From assembly GCF_003144195.1 (NCBI RefSeq), contig NW_020290013.1, positions 248,001 through 312,000 on the forward strand: a stretch of 64,000 nucleotides of DNA. Reading direction: 5' to 3'. The stretch's first letter is position 1; each line of letters begins with the position of its first letter. The notes beneath the pieces are model-generated. The model did not search any database and had not been told where the DNA came from. It worked only from the letters and a program-made list of their open reading frames with translations. Shown here in pieces: positions 1-12,214 of the stretch. The translations under genes were made by a program, and so were the position numbers. This stretch comes from Ceraceosorus guamensis. Lineage: Eukaryota > Basidiomycota > Exobasidiomycetes > Ceraceosorales > Ceraceosoraceae.

Positions 1-690
1 GGGACACGATGGCATTGCGCAGGGAAACAAATTGTTCTTCGCCGTCGTCTACCTCGCGCCTGGGGACTACCATCACTTTCACAGCCCCACTGCTTGGGTG
101 GTCGAGCGCCGAAGACATTTCCGAGGTGAGTAGCGTCGGGCGTCTTGCAACGTAGGACGTCCTGCGACAGAAACGCTGATCACAAATTTTCACTTGGATG
201 CAGGAGAACTGTACTCCGTCTCTCCGTATGTCGCTTCGCGACTGTCTAACCTCTTTGTTCTCAACGAGCGAGTAGCGATGCTTGGGAGGTGGAGGCACGG
301 TTTCTTTGGCATGATTCCTGTCGGGTAAGACTTCATCGCGCAACAGGCGTGGCTATATGCTGGTGACCCGACACATTGACACTTGTCCCTTGTCTTTGCC
401 GTCACAGCGCAACGAACGTAGGCAGCATCGTCGTCTCCTTCGACAAAGCGCTGCGCACAAACGTCCGCGACCAAAGAGCTCTGGCAGGCACCTACTCTGA
501 GGCTTCGTATTCTTCCGCTTCCAGATTGCTGGGAGGACAACCTCTGCTACCAGGACAAGAAATGGGCGGCTTCAGGCTGGGATCGACGGTCGTGCTGGTG
601 TTCGAAGCACCAGAAGAGTTTGCCTTTACCATTACTCCTGGCCAGAAGATCAAGCTGGGTGCTGCGCTAGGAGACTTCACCCCGCGATAG
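1..690 (+). CDS. PSD1: phosphatidylserine decarboxylase proenzyme, 3' part
   Basis: Decarboxylates phosphatidylserine to phosphatidylethanolamine; the LGST-type enzyme of fungi acts at the mitochondrial inner membrane. The 5' end lies outside the window. Exons read as 1-125, 204-324 and 408-690, with introns GTGAGT..CAG and GTAAGA..CAG and phases kept throughout. The first exon gives [13 protein letters not shown], typical of the family core. The second gives [20 protein letters not shown], and the third begins [12 protein letters not shown]. Near the end, [16 protein letters not shown] holds the LGST motif, where the chain cuts itself and the serine becomes the pyruvoyl cofactor. The protein stops about 37 residues after that motif, as expected for the short alpha subunit. 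Family assignment is firm; mitochondrial location is inferred from the LGST type. Confidence 0.93.
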
Positions 691-1010
691 ATGGTGGGGT
701 ATGATCTAGTTCGAACGCATTCAAACACGCTGCAACTCCAGAAAGCGAGATGTATGGCAATGCACCTCGCGCCGAAATATTGGTACGACGCAAAGGCAAA
801 TGTAATCTGGTTCGTCTCAATGCATGCATGCAAGTGGTGAAGGTGGCACGTCAAAGGCGTAGCATCAGCCCGCGCTCTGGGTGCGATTCAAGGCTTCAAA
901 CGGAGCCAGTACAAGGCCCGCGTAGCGTATGACTAGCCCTGGGGGGGGATGAGAGGTAACCCGAGGTTCAATGCAGGAGTTTCAAGCTCGCACAGATCGC
1001 TTCTCGCGAC
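691..1010. other. convergent intergenic spacer
   Basis: The spacer lies between the stop of PSD1 (+) and the stop of the next gene (-). It should carry both 3' UTRs. It contains one GCATGCATGC-type palindrome at about 821-832 and nothing else I can support. Confidence 0.5.
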
Positions 1011-4000
1011 TCAGTCGCAATCGAGTTCGGCAAACTGCAATGTCGATGAGTTGCAGATCACAAAGATGGGCTATCAGCTCAGATAGCTTCGCCTTGATTC
1101 CTGGACTGAACTGCCAACTCACCTTGCCAGGTCTTCCAGGTACGGGCGGTACGACTTGACCGATGGGCATCGGCGGGTCAAAGATGGAAGAAGCTCTATC
1201 GAATTCTTCCGGCTCAGGTTTCGACTCCTTTTTGCTCCTCTTGACCAGCGACGGCAACTTTTGAGGGGCCTTTGGACGGTTCAGATCCATCGATCTCGAT
1301 GCGATGATAGGGGTGCTGGGACTCAAGGTCGAGGATACGGGTGCAAATCGAGCTGATTTGGGCGTGCGCAGCTCTTCCACCTCTTCGTCGATCCGCAGCG
1401 TCTTGTCGATGCCCAGCTTATTCCCTTTCAAATCTGGGCGCGCCGAGGCTTGTCTAGTTTGTTCGACGCCCAGCTTTTGAGGCGGCGTTGTCGGCGGAGT
1501 GATGCTCTCGACTGCATCGGTCGAGATTGCAGGGCGAAAAGGGTCGGTGCATGAGTCTACCGGTGAAGGCGGAAGCGGTGATGGCATGGGAGTAACGCCA
1601 CGAAGCGGCGATGCAATCGGAGTGTTCGTCCGCGTATCGTTTGCTTGCAGAGCTCTGCCGAGTCTTCTTTCAGGAGATCTAGGTCCGGCTCCGATGGGTA
1701 TGGTGCGCGCTTGACTCAAAGCAGCTCTATCCTCCGAGAATCGCTCGTAGCTGACTTCCTCTGGCTGGGCCTGCAAGGGTGCCGTGCGCGCAAAAGCGCG
1801 ACGTAAAGTCTCCATGATCGAGCTGTTGCGCTTCAACGCTGCGCCACTAGCTCCGATGGGAGAATCGGGCCGCTGTGGATCAGAAGATGGTGCACCTTGT
1901 CGCTGTCCTCGAGGCCCGACGTCTGCCACGAGGGGAAGTCGTGCAGCACGACGAGCTTCCCTTCGCGCTGCCAGCTCAGCTATCGCATTTTGACGAGGCG
2001 CTTGCTGTGCTTCGAGATCGAGACCCGAACTGGCAAGTGGAGACCTCAGTCGGAGCAATTGATGAGCTGGGTCGACAAAGGGATCCTCCCTTGCGGCTCT
2101 GGCGATGTGCATGGGCGATGGCGGAGGCGTAGCAGTCAATGCTCTCCAAATCGTGCCCAGGACACCTCGTCGACCATAACCCGCTTCGTCGCCTTCCTCT
2201 TGTTCTGCCGCGTTGGCAAGTTCCCTCGCACGTTGCTGCTCCTGCATCTCTCTTGTCGATGCCTTCCTGGCCGCTTTGCGCAGCATCAATTTGCGACGTT
2301 CCCTGCGCCTCATCCGAGCATGCCTTCCTTCGCTATCCCTATCCTGATCGTCGGAGTCATCTCCGCTCATGTCGCTCACGTCGGAGTGCACCACCACTGC
2401 TGGCTCCGCGCGTCCCTCGAGACTATTCAGCGCATCAGCTCGACCAGCTTGCTTGCCATTGTGAGCAACGTCAAAGGTGGGGCTGACGTCTCCCGTAGGT
2501 AAAAGTGGTCGCGATTCCTCGTGGCGCGAACGTTGAGCTTCGACATCGCCGCTGAGACTCAAGTAGCCTTTCTCCAGGCCGCCGAGTAGCTCTGTCAGGT
2601 TCAGACTAAGCCGACTCAAACCTTTGCCCAGCCTCGTCAGACCAGTAGGTCCTCTGTCTTCAGCGCCTTCGCTCGGCGGCCCAGCTCCACTGTCGCGCAC
2701 CACGAGCGAAAGCCATTGCCCATTCTCTACATGACTCATGAAGAAGTCATGAACCAGCGCTGCATACAGCGTGGCTTCGAGGGCGTTTCCGTGGCTGGCT
2801 CGCGATGATGCGCCAAGCTGAAACTAGTCGATTCGAAACCAACGAGTCAAGGAAGCAGCGTGCCTGAGGCCACTACGCCGCGTAGCACCGGGAGGACCAG
2901 ACAGGGCAGGCGAGGCGCGTCCCGAGTGCAGAGAAGCAGCATCGTTCGGATACGGATGCTTGGGGGTGTGTGCGACCCAGAGCTCGAGCCTCGGCGCTAG
3001 CAACCTCTCTCCAAAGCTTTGCATCCAATTGCTGGGCAGCAAGCCGGCCTTGAGAGGCGAAGCGCCGTTGGTGGTGCTGAAGCGGTTGATGTTGCCAGCT
3101 CGAGAACCTTTTTTGCGATTTGGAGCCCACCACCTCGATTGTCGGAGGGGCAAGTCCAGCTCGAGAATGTGAGAAAGCTGCGCAAGCGAGAGCTTGGCCA
3201 AAGTCGACGGCGAAAGGCTGAATGTGCGAGTCACCTCATTGCGTCTGCATTCAGGAGCAGCGTGATGAGCAAGTCGAAGTGACTACGGAAGCTGACACTT
3301 TGAGCAACGCACCTTGCACTGATGTTCAGGTAACCGTCGATGGGCTCCGTTCCATACCGGCCGAGGAGGGTGTTGCTGTAGTTCGAGTCCGAAGACGCGT
3401 GCATGCCGCTTACCCTACCGTGACTGGGGTTCTCGCGAGATGCTCGACTTGGTTGATGTTGATGTTGACCTTTGCCAGGTGAGGCATGTGAGCTGGACGA
3501 GCTGGGCGATTCGAATGTCCCGTAGTTGGGAGATCGAGACGAGTCGAATGCTTGCGCATCGTTGAAAGTGTCTGGCTCAAACTCGCCATTTGGCTCGGAT
3601 GCGTGCGATTTTGTCTTTGGCGAGGCTTCAGGTGTGATTGGAAGGTGGTCGGCAGGCGTATCATGTGCGACCACGCAGAATGCTTTGGTTGCGGAGGCGC
3701 CGCTCGTGAGCGAGTGTTGCCCCTTCGCCTGGCTGCCAATTGCGAGGTGTTCGGCGGCCAAATGGATCTGCTCCTTCTCATGATCGCTCGCGCTCATATC
3801 GGGCCGCGCGTTCATGTTACCCTGTGCCGCCACAGCATCGGTGTGGCGATCCATTTCCCTGAAATGCACTCGCGGGTGGTGATGCGGTTGCTGCTGCTGC
3901 TGCTGCGAATGTGCTTCTTTGCTGGCTTGTCTGCTGGCTCGTCGATTCTCTGTTGCGAAGTGCACATCGCGCGAGTTGGATGAAAAGAACCAACTGCCTT

Positions 4001-4286
4001 CTCCAGCTCCGACGCTTGATGAAGTCCCCGTCGAGCGCCTGCCTTGGGAGCGATCAGAGCTGCTGCGACTGTTGTGCCCTGGCGCGACTGCGGGCTGCTG
4101 AGCTGCTGCCACTGCTACTCTGACTGCAGGACTGTCCATTTGTTTCACCAGCGTGTCGGTCGCTGGAGATGAGCGCTCATCTTGCTCCTCGCACTCCACG
4201 CTGCTCTCGCTACCCTTTCGATCCGCGAACGGATCCCCCTCTTCGCAAAGCGCGGCGGGTTGCCTGCTGCTATGAGATGCGCGCAT
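1011..4286 (-). CDS. large Ser/Pro-rich protein of unknown function
   Basis: I do not recognise the family. Exon 1 (4286-3313) encodes about 324 residues of low-complexity sequence with a short Gln/His run and many Ser clusters. Exon 2 starts at 3244 and, with the end of exon 1, brings the first folded-looking segment (DGYLNIS, then LAQLSHILELDLPL and LLAPRLELWVAHTPKHPY). A further coding stretch starts near 2815 (ALEATLYAALVHDFF, then ENGQWLSLVVRDSGAG), followed by a long disordered, basic and Pro-rich tail. The last intron is 1035-1122, and a short exon, 1011-1034, ends the protein ELDCD. The junction between exon 2 and the next exon (2800-2880) is unresolved: the same frame runs through but holds a TAG at 2824-2826. 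The best removal I see is a GTAGTG donor near 2870 with a weak GAG acceptor near 2807. Total is roughly 1000 residues. Confidence 0.7.
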
Positions 4287-5179
4287 GCTGCTGGTGCACG
4301 TACGCGACGCAATCACTACTGAAACGCTTGACGAGATTTCCTTCTAATCCGTGAGTCTTCTGGGCCCTGGTGCTGCTGGCTGAGCGGTCCACCAATGTGA
4401 CCGAGAACAAGGCGATCAAGTGATTGGATGACCTCGCTCTCGCACGTTGTGGGACTAGTCGTGATTTAGAAGACTCACGACTATATATAAGACTCGACGG
4501 CTGACTGACTGCAGACTTTCGCCGATCACAATCAAGAATCAAATCCTAGCTGTAGCTTCGAACAGCAGCAACAGCGCCGCAAGTCCCCTGGTGCTTTGCT
4601 TCCACTTGACTTGATTCACAGATTCTTGCTTCTGAATTGCAGACTTTTGACTGTGATCAAGTCCGCCGACAACTTCAAGAGGAGCGTCGGCGACCCAAAA
4701 GGGCAATTCATTCAGTCAAGTGTTAATTGCTGCCTCACCGCCCATGGAGACCCGCGCGGGCTGCGCATCCATCAACGATCAAATCACAGCCCGCGCCTGC
4801 AGGTGTTGTGGCTGTGCCGCGCGATGCACCACGCTTGCATGGCTGCAATATGTAGCGCCGGCGCAAGAACGCGGGCTTTCACACTCCGCCAAAGCGCAGC
4901 CGCGTCTCCTCTCGTGCGAAAATGGCAGCGCCAATTAAGCGATCCTGCTGCTCATTGAGCGCATCGACCCGCGCGTGACTTCTCCACGAGCGCGAGGGCG
5001 CGGCGTTGCGGGCTGGCGAGGTCTGTGCACGCTCGAGCACAGATCCAATTAAGAGCTGCATCCTCATCTGTACCTCCTTCGTCCTGCATCACGATCGAGC
5101 TCAAAGGAAGATCATAAGAATCACACCGCATCCTCGGTATCCACACCGCAGCTGTTCGCCTGCAAGATCTCGCCTCAAG
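4287..5179. other. divergent promoter region
   Basis: This stretch separates the unknown minus-strand gene from lumazine synthase (+). Short open frames here lack matching splice signals or familiar sequence. Apart from the TATA-like element and direct copies of GACTCACGACT-like sequence I see nothing specific. Confidence 0.5.
4482..4489 (-). promoter_or_regulatory. TATA-like element
   Basis: TATATATA lies about 195 bp upstream of the ATG at 4286 on the minus strand. It is nearly palindromic, so it could also serve the plus strand, but the next plus-strand gene starts about 690 bp away. Confidence 0.35.
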
Positions 5180-6114
<935 letters not shown>

Positions 6115-7126
6115 TGTCTGCTGCGAGGGGGCAGCTGTGGCAGTCGTGCTCCGAAGGAACTTTGGACTGTCTAGTAGCACCGGTCCTGTACATCCTACGC
6201 CAATCAGGTGCCTATGCAATCAACCTGATTTCACAGCCGATGCTTTACTTGGATCGCTACTCTGGGCTGCGGAGACCGCCCCATCGAGCCTGAGGCATTG
6301 CGCGCTCTAGCATGCAACTGCCCAATGAGGCTCGCACGCTTGTCCCACGACGCGCTTCGCGGTAGGCTCAGCTGAGATAGCAGCGCTTTTCAAATAGTCC
6401 CTGCGTTCTGCAAGCGCTGACACATTAGCGTCGAAGAGGCTTGACGAAGTAACAGTCGAGGTCATGGCCTGCCGATCGTTCCAAAATTGCTGTTGCGTTG
6501 TGCCAGAGGCCTACCTTCACGAAGAGTGTTGCTTCGCGCTCCACGCGCTCGACTTGTCCCACTCCAGCTTCGAATATGGACTCGCGTCTCGAGGCTGCTC
6601 TGGTCGTGCGCTCTCCCATTCCAACACACACCCCACTAAGGACTACGCTGGGCGATATATGCTTCACTCGTGACTTTGACTCGAAGCCTCGAAGGATGTC
6701 GCGTGCGCCGGTCTCGCTGCGCTCCATGTGCTGCCTGCGCGTGGAGGAAGCTTGCATGCACGCCATTCGCTGATGGAACTCCGCGCATCGCAGCCTCGCA
6801 CACGCTGCTCCACGCGCCGCGAGATGGAATTGAGTCTGATGAGTGCGCGACGGCGACTGCTCACACCACCAGCAGGCCTGCACGCTTCTAGCATCGACCA
6901 GTCTGACCTTTTCCCAACGTGTAAGCTTCAGCACGTGCAGTGCCTATCATTCTGATTGCCACCTGCCTCGACAGAGCTTACCTGGATTGCTGGCGCGCGT
7001 GGTTGGCTCTGCCAAGCTTTTCCTTTACGCAACGCTCGACTGACCAGCAAACGCACGCATCCTTCACCGCTTCCACATCTTGGCAGCAGCGGCCGCTCCC
7101 ATTCGCACTGCACCCACAGCATCACC
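6115..7126. other. intergenic, no gene supported
   Basis: About 1 kb between RIB4 and the zinc-finger gene, both on the plus strand. A 169-codon minus-strand frame at 6425-6934 has no recognisable motif. The last few hundred bases should be the promoter and leader of the zinc-finger gene; no TATA box is evident. Confidence 0.5.
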
Positions 7127-9033
7127 ATGCCTCGCCTCACAAAGGTGCAGAGGGAAGTGCGAGATGCGCGAAGAGAGGCGCAAGAAGCGGCTCGAGATGC
7201 GACGGCTGATGTCATAGGTGCATCATCTCGTTCAAAGCCCACCATCAATTCGCTGTCCAACAATACCAAAACCCAAACCAAAACCAAGACCACCGGCGGC
7301 GGCCAAGCGTCTCCTACGAGAGATGCGGTGGATGCCCCATCATCAGACGCGGTATCCGGTGCTCCTGGTGCTGCTGCTCCGCCCATGGAAATCTACTCGG
7401 ACGTGAGCACGTCGGAGGATGAGGAGCATGATAGGCGATGCAGGGATCATGGAGTGGTAGCGGGCGTGCATGGAGGATCGACCATCGAGGCAAAAGCATC
7501 AGCGCAGGGAATGAATGCTTCGCGTCAGAGACACTCTTCCACTTCCGATGGCGAAGAGGATGAGGATGGCAGAGGCGGAGCGCAGGATGAGGGAGAGGCG
7601 AAGTGCAATTGGCAAGGATGCGGAGAGACTTTCCACAGTTTGGTGCCGTTCGTGGAGCACATACACAATAGTGAGTGCGGTACATTTGGTGGCGCTGCGT
7701 TTAAAGGCAGAGGGCGCGAATGCAGCGCAGGGGTGCGGCGGCTTTGGGTACTCGGGCGACGGACGATGGACTGGAGCGAAACTTTCTGATTCATCCACAT
7801 CGAGATAGATGTGACCTCTGCATTCCTGTTCCGCTGACCTCTTCATTCCCGGCAACCGCTCCCTATCGCGCCTGCAGCGCACATCGGTATCAACAAGAAC
7901 AAGTATGCGTGCGAATGGATCGGCTGTGGACGTAGAGGCAAAGCGCAGACCAGCCGTTTCGCTCTCATCTCCCACATTCGATCTCACACGGGGGAGAAGC
8001 CGTTCGTGTGCCCATCTCTAGGTAAGCTGTCGCAGCAGAGTACATCTCTCATCAGAGGGCAAGCTGACTCAGATTTGCTGCTTTCTGTGACCACAGAGTG
8101 CGACAAGTCCTTTACTCGCTCTGATGCGCTGCACAAGCACATGAGAGTGCATCACGACATGGTGCCGCAAACCGGGCGAGCGGCGAAGCTGGCAGAGACG
8201 CGAGCAGCGAATGCCAGCGTATCAGGGCTAGTCAAGCAAGAAGAAGATCCCGATGAATCTGCCGGTGGTGCTGGTGCTGGGGTGGAGGAGACAGGTCAAG
8301 AGGCGGCGCCGGCAGCGGATGAGTGGAGCGATAGCGATGGCATTCCCGAAACGTACGAGTCCCGCTGGCTAGCTCCTTCCTCCTCCTCGACCGGACTGAC
8401 AGACGAAGATCTAGGCATCAAAAGGCGAAAAGTGGACCCTACGACACAGCCCGGCGATGCGGATTTCTTGGTGTTTGAAGAGGAGATTTGGGAAGCGGAC
8501 ATGGACCCCACGCTTACGACTGCTAGGCGGGAGTGGATCAAGCGAGCTCGCGAGAGGTGGGAAGGTGAGCGAGCGCAAGGCTCGTCAAGTCGGCGAAAGA
8601 AGAGCGTTCCGAGCTTGGGGCCGGCAGCTGGCGATACGCTGGACTTGAACGAGGATGGCAAACGAGCAGGAAGGAGGTCCAGCTCAAAATCTGCTCCGCC
8701 CACGGCCGACAACGGCGACACGAGCGCGAGCGGCAGTACGATCGAGGCGAGCGCATACTCCCGCAGACGTTATCTGGTCGAAAAGGCCAAATTAAGAATT
8801 GCGAGGCAACACAATGCGCAACTGAACAAGGTCGCCACCGAACTGGGCGAGGAGTTTAGACAGACTAGAGAGGATCGAGATAATGCGCTCAAAGCTGCTC
8901 TGATTCGAGAAATGGGGTGAGTGCGAAGAAGCGAAAGCGGCAAGCATTGGACCGGTGGCGATGCTGACGCGTGCATTTCGGCCTTTCTAGTCACGATGTT
9001 TTGGCACTATGGACGCCGCCAAACTCACCATGA
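7127..9033 (+). CDS. iec1: C2H2 zinc-finger protein, Iec1-like (INO80 complex)
   Basis: Exons are 7127-7670, 7878-8021, 8097-8916 and 8991-9033, all in phase, giving 516 residues. An acidic N-terminus precedes a degenerate finger (CNWQGCGETFHSLVPFVEHI). Next come a second finger (CEWIGCGRRGKAQTSRFALI, then SHIRSHTGEKPF) and a third (CPSLECDKSFTRSDALHKHM). The TSRFAL..H.RSHTGEKPF..C..ECDKSFTRSDAL pattern matches what I know of Schizosaccharomyces pombe Iec1, a finger protein of the INO80 chromatin remodeller. The long C-terminal part holds an acidic patch and a basic helix (YLVEKAKLRIARQHNAQL) likely to be a coiled coil. The second intron splits the third finger. The finger class is certain; the INO80 link rests on remembered similarity and could instead reflect a related nuclear regulator. 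Confidence 0.8.
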
Positions 9034-9305
9034 TTCGCCCGCACCTCTGAGGGTCAGTCGACGACCCCGCGTACTAAAGGCCAGCAGCTTCTTAGTGTAG
9101 AAATTTTGCTGGTATGCACCGATCGCATTGCAATTCCAAGACGTTTCGAGGCGATGCCGAGACTGAGTGGCAGCAAAGTGGACAAGCTGCTATCTGATTG
9201 AGGTCAGATCGGTGATTGACTACAAGTATTGACAGGGGCGTCGAAGGTCGAGTCGTTCTCGGAAGCCAAGTGACAGATCGGCCAAGGTGGTCGCGCCCTT
9301 CGGAC

Positions 9306-11353
9306 CTAATTTTCGATCACGCGGAACCTCACACGACCATCCTTGCTGATTTCGTCCACCAGCGAAGTGTCCTTGAAGGCGGCTGCGGGAGTCAGTACGC
9401 CCTTGTGGACCTGCATCAGTTTGGTATCAGTCAGCATCAGCACCTGCATGAGTGTCGGCCTTTCGCGACGCAAGGACTGACTTTGTCGCGTTGATTCAGC
9501 ATAATCTTTGCAACTAGCACAAAGAGTATGGGAGTCGCCACGTAACCGACTTCGGGTCCAGTCACCTTGACCGCTGCTCGTGCAAGGCAGAGTAGGGCAT
9601 CACGAACAGCTTGAAGCGGTCAGCGATGTTGCGCAGGACATATGAAAACGCCAGCGACACAGCGGAACGCACTGAGTTTGACATCTGGTCCAGCATTCCC
9701 CTTTGTCCCCTTGAGCACTTCATGAGAGTGTCCGCGAGCCACAAAGGTGCTGGTGAAGCTCGATGCGTCGATTTGCTCTTTGCTAGGTCCCTGCGCAGTG
9801 CGGAGAAGCAATTCGGAGCTCTCGATCAGCCCCGATCTTGATGCCACTTCACAATGCTCATCGACCTGTCGCCGTGCTCACCTCTTTGGAAAAGACGCCA
9901 CCGCTGAATAGTTTCGGATGCTGGAGCAGGATGTTGCGGCCCGCTTCGAACTTTGCAAAGAGGGTGAAGAGGGCGCCGTAGAAGAAGAGGGTGAGCAGGA
10001 TGCGCAGAGAAGGCACTTCGACCCAGGCTTTGAAGATGATGGGCGTCAAGCTGGGATTGTTTGCAGATGCACCATTCTGCTTTGCTTGTTTGTACTGCAA
10101 GCTCTGCGTGAGGCGCACGACTGGCAGTGGAATGGATACGTGAATCAGTTTGCAGCTCTCTGAGTGACACCAGCTCGATCGCACGCGGGCTCACCTGCGG
10201 GATCTGCAAAGATAAAAGGTATTAGATATGCGTTGACTTCGCTCGCCCATTTGAGGATGCCTCCTCGCTTAGGGAAGCCGAGCTGCTTGGCTTGAGGTTT
10301 GGGAGTCGGCAGCAATCCAGTCGAGGCCGGCCTGTCGCCCTTTGCGGGCCTATCGTACAGCGCTTTGCGCGTGCGTATGAGCGTATCGCGTGAGGCGAAG
10401 CCATTGACTGCAGAGGCATACGTTCCGAAGTTTCTGCAGCGGCACGATGACAAAGGGGTGTGAGACAATTCAGCGCTCACTGAATGATAAACTCGCCAGC
10501 TTGTTGGCACAGCAAACTCACCCGCCAGGTACCAAACCGCCGGTGTTGAGGGCAAAGAACATCTCGACCGATGCGGGCACAGCGTTACGCCTGATGAGCT
10601 CCTGCTTGCACACCTCCACGGCCATATCCGAAGGCACAGAATCGAAGGCGGAAGCAGGTACCAGCGTTGATCCGACTTCCTCCGCCTCGGCGTGATATTT
10701 GAGGACCATCTGCATTGGTGAGGTAGCGAGTGTCAGCATGCAATGACCTGCTGCGAAAGCGCGCAAGCACACAGATCACGCTCACATCCTCGATGAAGCC
10801 CGGCTCCCCACTCAGATCCGCATAGTCGGTAGCGTTCTGCCCTTGCGCTTTCAATTGGCGCGACGCTCGAATGGTGGCGCGCACCACAGGCGGTCCATAC
10901 TTTGCGTAGGGTCCAACGCAATTGAGGATCACTGCGCGAGAGCGAGAAGAGGTGTAGCAGCGGCTGACGTCAGCTCCATGACACGCATGCAAGCTGCGCT
11001 CACTCTTCAACTCACGCTTTGTGCCCTTTGCCAACTCTTCCAGCGCATCCTCGTCTGACGTGTCGACGATGACGAGGTTGGGCTTGGCCAGCCCAGTCGC
11101 TTCGATCTGCCCTGCATACTCTGCCAAAACCTTTTCCAGTCGAGCCTTGTTGCGTCCTGCCAGCGTCCAAGTCAGCTGTTGTGCGGGAACAGGCGGTCGA
11201 GAAGCGACTTCGCCAACGACACTGGGACATGAGTGTGGCCATGAGTGAGGATCTGTCTGCCTTCGCTGCGCTTGCAAGGAGTCATCGGGGTGCGACTCAC
11301 AATTTGCCAGTGAAGCCGGAAGCGCCGAGAATGGTCAGATCTGTTCTCGCCAT
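9306..11353 (-). CDS. saccharopine dehydrogenase-like oxidoreductase
   Basis: Nine exons read in phase: 11353-11301, 11221-11016, 10931-10786, 10709-10522, 10433-10195, 10120-9882, 9790-9673, 9573-9482 and 9410-9306 (461 residues). The N-terminus (LTILGASGFTGKFVVGEVAS) is a Rossmann NAD(P)-binding start with GASGFTG. LTWTLAGRNKARLEKVL and LILNCVGPYAKYGPPVV follow as in eukaryotic SCCPDH and bacterial trans-acting enoyl reductases. The core continues with YADLSGEPGF and ends near VTGPEVGYVATPILF and GVLTPAAAF. A hydrophobic stretch (LRILLTLFFYGALFTLFAKF) suggests membrane or lipid-droplet contact. It lacks the lysine-pathway enzyme's C-terminal region, so it is not LYS9; substrate unknown. The eighth intron starts with GTCAGT, slightly off consensus. 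It is divergent from the asparaginase gene. Confidence 0.88.
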
Positions 11354-12214
11354 GATCGCTGCTGACCCAATCCTGCGTAGTCCTTAGACGATGCGCGTGC
11401 GAGCGAAAAGTATGAGATGAAGTCCAGGAGTGATGTGATGGAGATGAGAGTGATGGAGCGACGCATTGTTGCTTTGTACCTGCATGTGTGCACTTCGGCA
11501 TCGGCTCAGTGGCATCTGCGCGGCCCGGTCCTTCCTTTCGCATTTCCGCGGGAGGGTCTGTGCGCACGCGCCTGCGTATCGCACGAGAGGGGCGGCGTGG
11601 CGGTGACGCATCAAAAGTGCGCAGCAGCAGCGGCCCCTCACCCATCACGACTGCTGCTGAGTGCGAGCACACTCCGGTACTCACGACTGCAGCAGGCATG
11701 CCATGGGGAGCCATCGTGCGCGCGAATCGCAATCTTGGCCTCCCACGACACCCTCCCTCCAATGCGTCCATTTATTCCCTCTGGCTTTCACGCTTTTAGC
11801 GCTCCGCTCGCGCCTCTCCTTTCTGCCGGCCCTCAGAACGCAGCCAACAGCTCCTTGGGAGCTGTCGGTCTTGGCTCCAGGGCACAAGCAGTGTCCCCCA
11901 AGCCGCACCCAATCCACCTCCGTCACGCGTTCCTCCGCAGATGCCCTCTCCTGCTGCACTCCTTTCGCCGTACCTGAATACAACCTCGCAACGCCGATAG
12001 AGTCATCAGAAGTCAAGACGCCTCATCGGCGACACCCAGTGCCTGATCGCTGTTCCGACTTTGCTGCGACGTGCTGTATCGATTGCGTCGTACTCCGCAG
12101 CTGTTGATCTCGGCTGACGGCTCGATCGCCTCTCCAACGAGAAGCATTCCTGCATCGAGTGTCCCGCCTTTCACAAGTACCTGCTGCGATTCTAGAAGAG
12201 GACTGTCTACGAAA
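11354..12214. other. divergent promoter region
   Basis: 861 bp between the oppositely transcribed oxidoreductase and asparaginase genes. It must contain both promoters and leaders. No TATA box or clear repeated site was seen, and the open frames here look fortuitous. Confidence 0.5.

Noticed and set aside
6425-6934. 169-codon minus-strand frame
   Set aside because: No domain, no upstream promoter signal, no splice continuity; composition like intergenic DNA.
9306-11353. LYS9 saccharopine reductase
   Set aside because: Sequence follows the SCCPDH/trans-enoyl-reductase branch and has a membrane-like segment; the LYS9 C-terminal part is absent.
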